A stretch of DNA of 52,320 nt from NCBI GenBank assembly GCA_019310525.1, contig JAFDEE010000033.1, positions 1 to 52,320 on the forward strand, given 5' to 3'. Within the stretch, counting starts at the first letter, position 1, and each line of letters opens with the position of its first letter. The notes below the pieces were generated by a model. The model had not been told where the DNA came from and searched no databases. It was given only the letters and a program-made list of their open reading frames with translations. The translations under genes and the position numbers were made by a program. Origin of the DNA: Deltaproteobacteria bacterium. GTDB lineage: Bacteria; Desulfobacterota; DSM-4660; Desulfatiglandales; HGW-15. Positions 49,170-52,320 of this stretch are shown here, piece by piece.

Positions 49170-50618
49170 ATGCATCCCCGCCAAATCTTTCGTTTCATCG
49201 GGATTCTGCTATTTTTTCTGGGGCTTTCCATGTCCCTGGCCCTCCTGGTTTCTCTCATCTACCACGAACAGGCTTCGTGGGCCATTCTCTTCTCCCTGGT
49301 GATAACCTCTGCTGCGGGCCTTATCCTCTATTCCCTGGCGGGGAAAGACGGCGGGAACCACTTGAGCCACCGAGACGGGGTTGCCATCGTGACCCTTGGC
49401 TGGGCCGCGGCCGGACTGGTGGGATCACTCCCTTTTCTCCTTTCCGGCACCATCACGGGTTTCACCGACGCCTACTTTGAGTCCATCTCCGGGTTCACTA
49501 CCACCGGGGCCTCCATCCTCAGTAATATAGAGGCCGTCCCCAGGGGTCTCCTCATGTGGCGGAGCATCACCCAATGGCTGGGAGGCATGGGCATCATCGT
49601 TCTTTCAATTGCCATCCTGCCCTTTCTAGGCATCGGCGGAATGCAGCTTTACAAGGCCGAAATCCCAAGTCCAGTCGTGGACAAGCTGAAGCCTAGGATC
49701 TCCGATACGGCCAAAACCCTGTGGCTGGTCTACATCCTGATCACCATTCTGGAGATCTTTCTACTGCTCGGCGGGGGAATGGATCTTTTCGAATCGGTCT
49801 GCCATGCCTTCTGCACCATGCCCACCGGGGGATTTTCCCCCAAGAATGCCAGCATCGCCCACTACCAAAGCCCTTACATGGAAACGGTCATCATCGTTTT
49901 CATGGTTCTGGCCGGGATCAATTTTTCCCTCCACTACCGATTGATCAAAGGGGACTGGGGTGTCTTCGGAAAGGATCCGGAATGCCGGGTCTTTCTGACC
50001 CTGGTGGCAATATTCACCTTTATGGTGACGCTCGATATCCACGGCGCGGCATACGATTCCTTCCTCGCCGCTTTTCGTTACGCGGCCTTTCAGGTCAGCT
50101 CCCTCATGACCACGACTGGTTTCGTCACCGCGGACTATGATCAGTGGCCCGCCCTCTCCCAGAAAATCTTGCTCCTCTGCATGTTCCTCGGAGGTATGGC
50201 CGGATCAACGGGAGGAGGAATGAAAACCCTTCGGATTATGCTCCTTGCCAAGCATGCCTACCGGGAAATCTTCCGGATCATTCATCCCCATGCCGTAACC
50301 ACCGTGAAACTGGGTGGAAAGCCTGTTCCTCCGGATGTTCTGAGCAGCATCTGGGGATTTTTCGTCCTATACCTTGGACTCTTCGTGGGGGCTGCGCTTC
50401 TCATGTCCTCCATCGGGATGGACCTGATCTCCGCCTTTGCCTCGGTTGCCGCCTGCATCTTCAATGTGGGTCCGGGTCTGGGGACCGTGGGGCCTGTAAA
50501 AAACTACCTTGCTGTTCCCCTTGTGGGGAAGTGGACCCTCATTTTCTGCATGCTGCTGGGGAGGCTTGAAATCTACACGGTCATCGTTCTCTTGATTCCC
50601 GAATATTGGAGAAAGTGA
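49170..50618 (+). CDS. trkH: Trk potassium channel subunit TrkH
   Basis: 482-residue inner-membrane protein with four pore repeats. Selectivity-filter segments SGFTTTGAS, CTMPTGGFSP, TTTGFVTADY and MAGSTGGGMKT can be seen in order. Many hydrophobic helices, starting IFRFIGILLFFLGLSMSLA. The start ATG at 49170 overlaps no trkA codon (one-base gap), which implies translational coupling. It forms with TrkA the constitutive K+ uptake system. The gene ends two bases from the convergent TraB-family gene. Confidence 0.95.
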   Translation: MHPRQIFRFIGILLFFLGLSMSLALLVSLIYHEQASWAILFSLVITSAAGLILYSLAGKDGGNHLSHRDGVAIVTLGWAAAGLVGSLPFLLSGTITGFTDAYFESISGFTTTGASILSNIEAVPRGLLMWRSITQWLGGMGIIVLSIAILPFLGIGGMQLYKAEIPSPVVDKLKPRISDTAKTLWLVYILITILEIFLLLGGGMDLFESVCHAFCTMPTGGFSPKNASIAHYQSPYMETVIIVFMVLAGINFSLHYRLIKGDWGVFGKDPECRVFLTLVAIFTFMVTLDIHGAAYDSFLAAFRYAAFQVSSLMTTTGFVTADYDQWPALSQKILLLCMFLGGMAGSTGGGMKTLRIMLLAKHAYREIFRIIHPHAVTTVKLGGKPVPPDVLSSIWGFFVLYLGLFVGAALLMSSIGMDLISAFASVAACIFNVGPGLGTVGPVKNYLAVPLVGKWTLIFCMLLGRLEIYTVIVLLIPEYWRK

Positions 50619-50620
50619 TC

Positions 50621-51796
50621 TCAGGTCAACACCTTTATCATCAGGGGGATGGCGACAAAGGTACCCAGGGAACTGCCTATATTGGTGAAAACAACCACCA
50701 TGAGGATCCGCGTGATCTTGTTGCGCCAGAAGCCCTTTAGAGAAGAGATATCTTCGGGGAGGTTTTCGAAGTCTTTCACCTTTGGTTTTCCCAGAAAGGC
50801 CTCCACCAGTCCGGCAACCCAACCGGCGGCGATCATGGGATTGAGGGAAGTGAAGGGTGAGGCGACAACAGCGCTCAGGATGGTCAGGGGATGCGCCAGG
50901 GCGGCGGCTGCTCCCAGACCGGCCAGCACGGCGTTCGCCGATACCCACCATTTCACCATATTGGATCCGCTGCTGGGACCTGCAATGAAAAAACCCAGCA
51001 CGATGAGGCAAAGGATGAGGGCGGGAATCATCCACTTCAATATACCTCCGAGGCGCCCTTTAGGTGGAAGCCTCTCGAGGTCCGCCACGTCCACGGGTTC
51101 GTCCCAGTATCTCTCTATTCCCGGGACGTGTCCCGCCCCCACGATTGCAACGATCCGGTTCCCGGGGGCAGTCCGGATCTTTTCCGCCAGGTAGCGGTCC
51201 CTTTCATCTATCAGGATCTCCCGGATTTCCGGGAAGGACTCCCCGATCTCCGAGAGGAGGGTTTCCAAGACATCCCGGTTTTTCATTTTCTCAACATCTT
51301 CTTCGGTGATGTCTTCCATTTCCCCCACGGAAGCAATGAGATGGAACAGAAGTTTGAGCTTTTTCCAAAAACCCATGAGTCTCCAGGTCCGAGAAAGGGT
51401 GATCCGAATATCTCGATCCGCCGGGTATATATGGGCACCCACGGCCATTCCTGCTTGAACGGCCCTGATCATCTCCTCCCCGGGCCGGATACCCAATTTT
51501 CTCCCGATTTTCTTTTGAAAATAAGACAGCATAAGGTTGGAGAGCAATAAAAACGCCTTTTTTTCCTTGATGACTTTCAGCAGTTGCATCTCCTGCCATT
51601 GCTGCTTCTTGATGAGAGCCTGATATCTGGACCTGCACAACTCAATGCAGACCGTGTCGGGTTTCTCCTCTTTAATCACCCTCTCAACCGTCTCGGCACT
51701 CTGCTTCGATATGTGCGCGGTACCGATCAGGATAATTTCCTTTTCCCCGGAAGTCATCCGACGGATATTTCCTGCATCATTTTCCATGTTGATCAT
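50621..51796 (-). CDS. TraB/PrgY-family membrane protein
   Basis: 391 residues. N-terminal TraB domain with IILIGTAHISKQSAE (GTAH motif), DTVCIELCRSRYQAL and the second catalytic-type motif IVAIVGAGHVPGIERYW (GxxH), with YPADRDIRITLSRTWRL between. The C-terminal third holds four to five membrane helices (WMIPALILCLIVLGFFIAG, VLAGLGAAAALAHPLTIL, MIAAGWVAGLVEAFL and MVVVFTNIGSSLGTFVAIP). Family members in enterococci inhibit a sex pheromone, and a metalloprotease-like (Tiki) activity has been suggested; the function here is unknown. The start could be ATG 51796 or 51787. It is convergent with trkH with a two-base gap. Confidence 0.82.
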   Translation of the reverse strand: MINMENDAGNIRRMTSGEKEIILIGTAHISKQSAETVERVIKEEKPDTVCIELCRSRYQALIKKQQWQEMQLLKVIKEKKAFLLLSNLMLSYFQKKIGRKLGIRPGEEMIRAVQAGMAVGAHIYPADRDIRITLSRTWRLMGFWKKLKLLFHLIASVGEMEDITEEDVEKMKNRDVLETLLSEIGESFPEIREILIDERDRYLAEKIRTAPGNRIVAIVGAGHVPGIERYWDEPVDVADLERLPPKGRLGGILKWMIPALILCLIVLGFFIAGPSSGSNMVKWWVSANAVLAGLGAAAALAHPLTILSAVVASPFTSLNPMIAAGWVAGLVEAFLGKPKVKDFENLPEDISSLKGFWRNKITRILMVVVFTNIGSSLGTFVAIPLMIKVLT

Positions 51797-52043
51797 CCCA
51801 TGTACTCATCCCGCCCTTTCAGTCGATTCAAAAAGAGGAACTCAGGGTGAAGGACCCGATTTTGCCACCCTTAAGGAACGGCTTATAAAACACCAATCCA
51901 CGAATCATATCTGGCACTGGCGAGTTTCACATCCAGAAAGGATATCCATCCTAAGACACTCTCCCTTACCACGGGCTGCCTGAAAAGGAAACTGTTTTCC
52001 TTGTACCGGGCCTGGGCCGAACCTCCAGTCCCATGGACCTGTC
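51797..52043. other. Intergenic region upstream of the TraB-family gene
   Basis: No gene recognised. It includes a short inverted repeat AAGGAAA-CTG-TTTTCCTT near 51986-52003. A TATAAG box on the minus strand near 51887 lacks a matching -35. Confidence 0.3.
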
Positions 52044-52084
52044 AAAAAAAAGGGCGTTTCGAATGGAAAATCGAAACGCCCTTT
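52044..52084 (-). terminator. Strong leftward Rho-independent terminator
   Basis: A perfect 14-bp stem AAAGGGCGTTTCGA (52049-52062) / TCGAAACGCCCTTT (52071-52084) with an 8-base loop. On the minus strand it is followed by an 8-base T-run (52051-52044). It ends a transcript coming from the right edge. Confidence 0.85.
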
Positions 52085-52320
52085 GGGAAACCCTCTACCT
52101 CCAGTTCACTCAAATGGAGCAGGTAATTTTACACTACCGGCCACGTGGGCTCTTCCTGTCCTTCTTCCGGGAAAGTAAGGTTTCCGATTTCTGTTATTTG
52201 GATATAAACCCAAATTATGCGTTAACGGGTAAAAGGTTTTAGAATTTGTGTTCGAGTTCGACAGAGCGGTTATCTTGTTGCTGCTTTCCGGGGATTGTCC
52301 AACATGTATTGAGATTTTTT
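52085..52320. other. Right edge: unassigned transcript 3' region
   Basis: No confident gene. On the minus strand three frames touch the edge: one reads MLDNPRKAATR and stops at 52270, one ends with SVELEHKF at about 52240, one stays open to about 52097 with no protein-like pattern. The strong leftward terminator at 52044 implies a leftward transcript here, protein-coding or small RNA. Confidence 0.3.

Noticed and set aside
52033-52242. Plus-strand frame of 69 codons at the right edge
   Set aside because: It runs through the terminator hairpin, has no ribosome-binding site and no recognisable sequence pattern.
1-52320. CRISPR array, integrase-bounded island or complete prophage
   Set aside because: No regularly spaced direct repeats, no integrase or transposase gene and no structural phage genes were seen; the lysis cassette is isolated.

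Overview
The window looks like a chromosomal segment of a free-living Gram-negative bacterium of the Desulfobacterota (former Deltaproteobacteria). This rests on moderately high GC, an LPS heptose kinase, a BamE-like outer-membrane lipoprotein relative, DUF3786 and DUF4416 proteins, a V4R-PAS-LuxR regulator, a hybrid sensor kinase and a MXAN_6640-like metalloprotease. The assignment is inferred from gene content, not from a marker gene. No complete prophage, CRISPR array, rRNA operon or transposase gene is present. Two tRNA genes, Leu(UAG) and Arg(CCG), are present.

Layout. 1-8.8 kb: a secreted hypothetical protein, cca, gltX, a ParB/SerK-like serine-kinase relative followed by an ACT-ACT-HAD SerB-like protein with altered catalytic motifs, lpdA and a divergent Lrp/AsnC regulator. 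9-19.3 kb: tRNA-Leu, MscS channel, BamE-like protein, a SPOUT RNA methyltransferase between two very basic mini-proteins, speE, nadC-valS, an extremely acidic repeat protein and tRNA-Arg. 19.3-22.4 kb: an accessory patch with two gene remnants joined together and an AT-richer lysis cassette (holin, GH108 endolysin, membrane protein with a CBS-like tail). 22.4-32.4 kb: a kinase/M23/aminotransferase-III fusion, a substrate-binding protein plus hybrid histidine kinase, and a divergent V4R-PAS-LuxR regulator. 33-41.2 kb: trpB2, a lipoprotein metalloprotease, tsaC, purE, DUF3786, Smr and a divergent YchF-like GTPase. 41.4-51.8 kb: argC, rlmB, the yicC-remA-gmk cluster, DUF4416 and rfaE1, trkA-trkH and a TraB-family membrane protein.

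The most unusual content is intergenic. A 140-200 bp inverted-repeat element occurs at least seven times as full or partial copies (near 1-82, 19044, 19336, 32647, 41305, 45574, 47530). Intact copies have 16-17 bp inverted ends, a second internal stem and an AT-rich inner hairpin, and two stems show base changes that keep the pairing. All seven copies point the same way relative to the next gene. In front of trkA a good promoter would start transcription almost exactly at the first base of the element, so the whole element would be a folded mRNA leader. One copy carries a second, unrelated 259 bp inverted-repeat insertion inside its left end, and another supplies the stop codon of the DUF4416 gene. 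It could be a MITE-like mobile element, a structured leader RNA, or both.

Other points: the SerK-like/degenerate SerB pair, a YchF relative without a visible switch II, the acidic repeat protein, and the strong leftward terminator at the right edge. Start codons were chosen by ribosome-binding site and family N-terminus; several differ from the longest possible frame.
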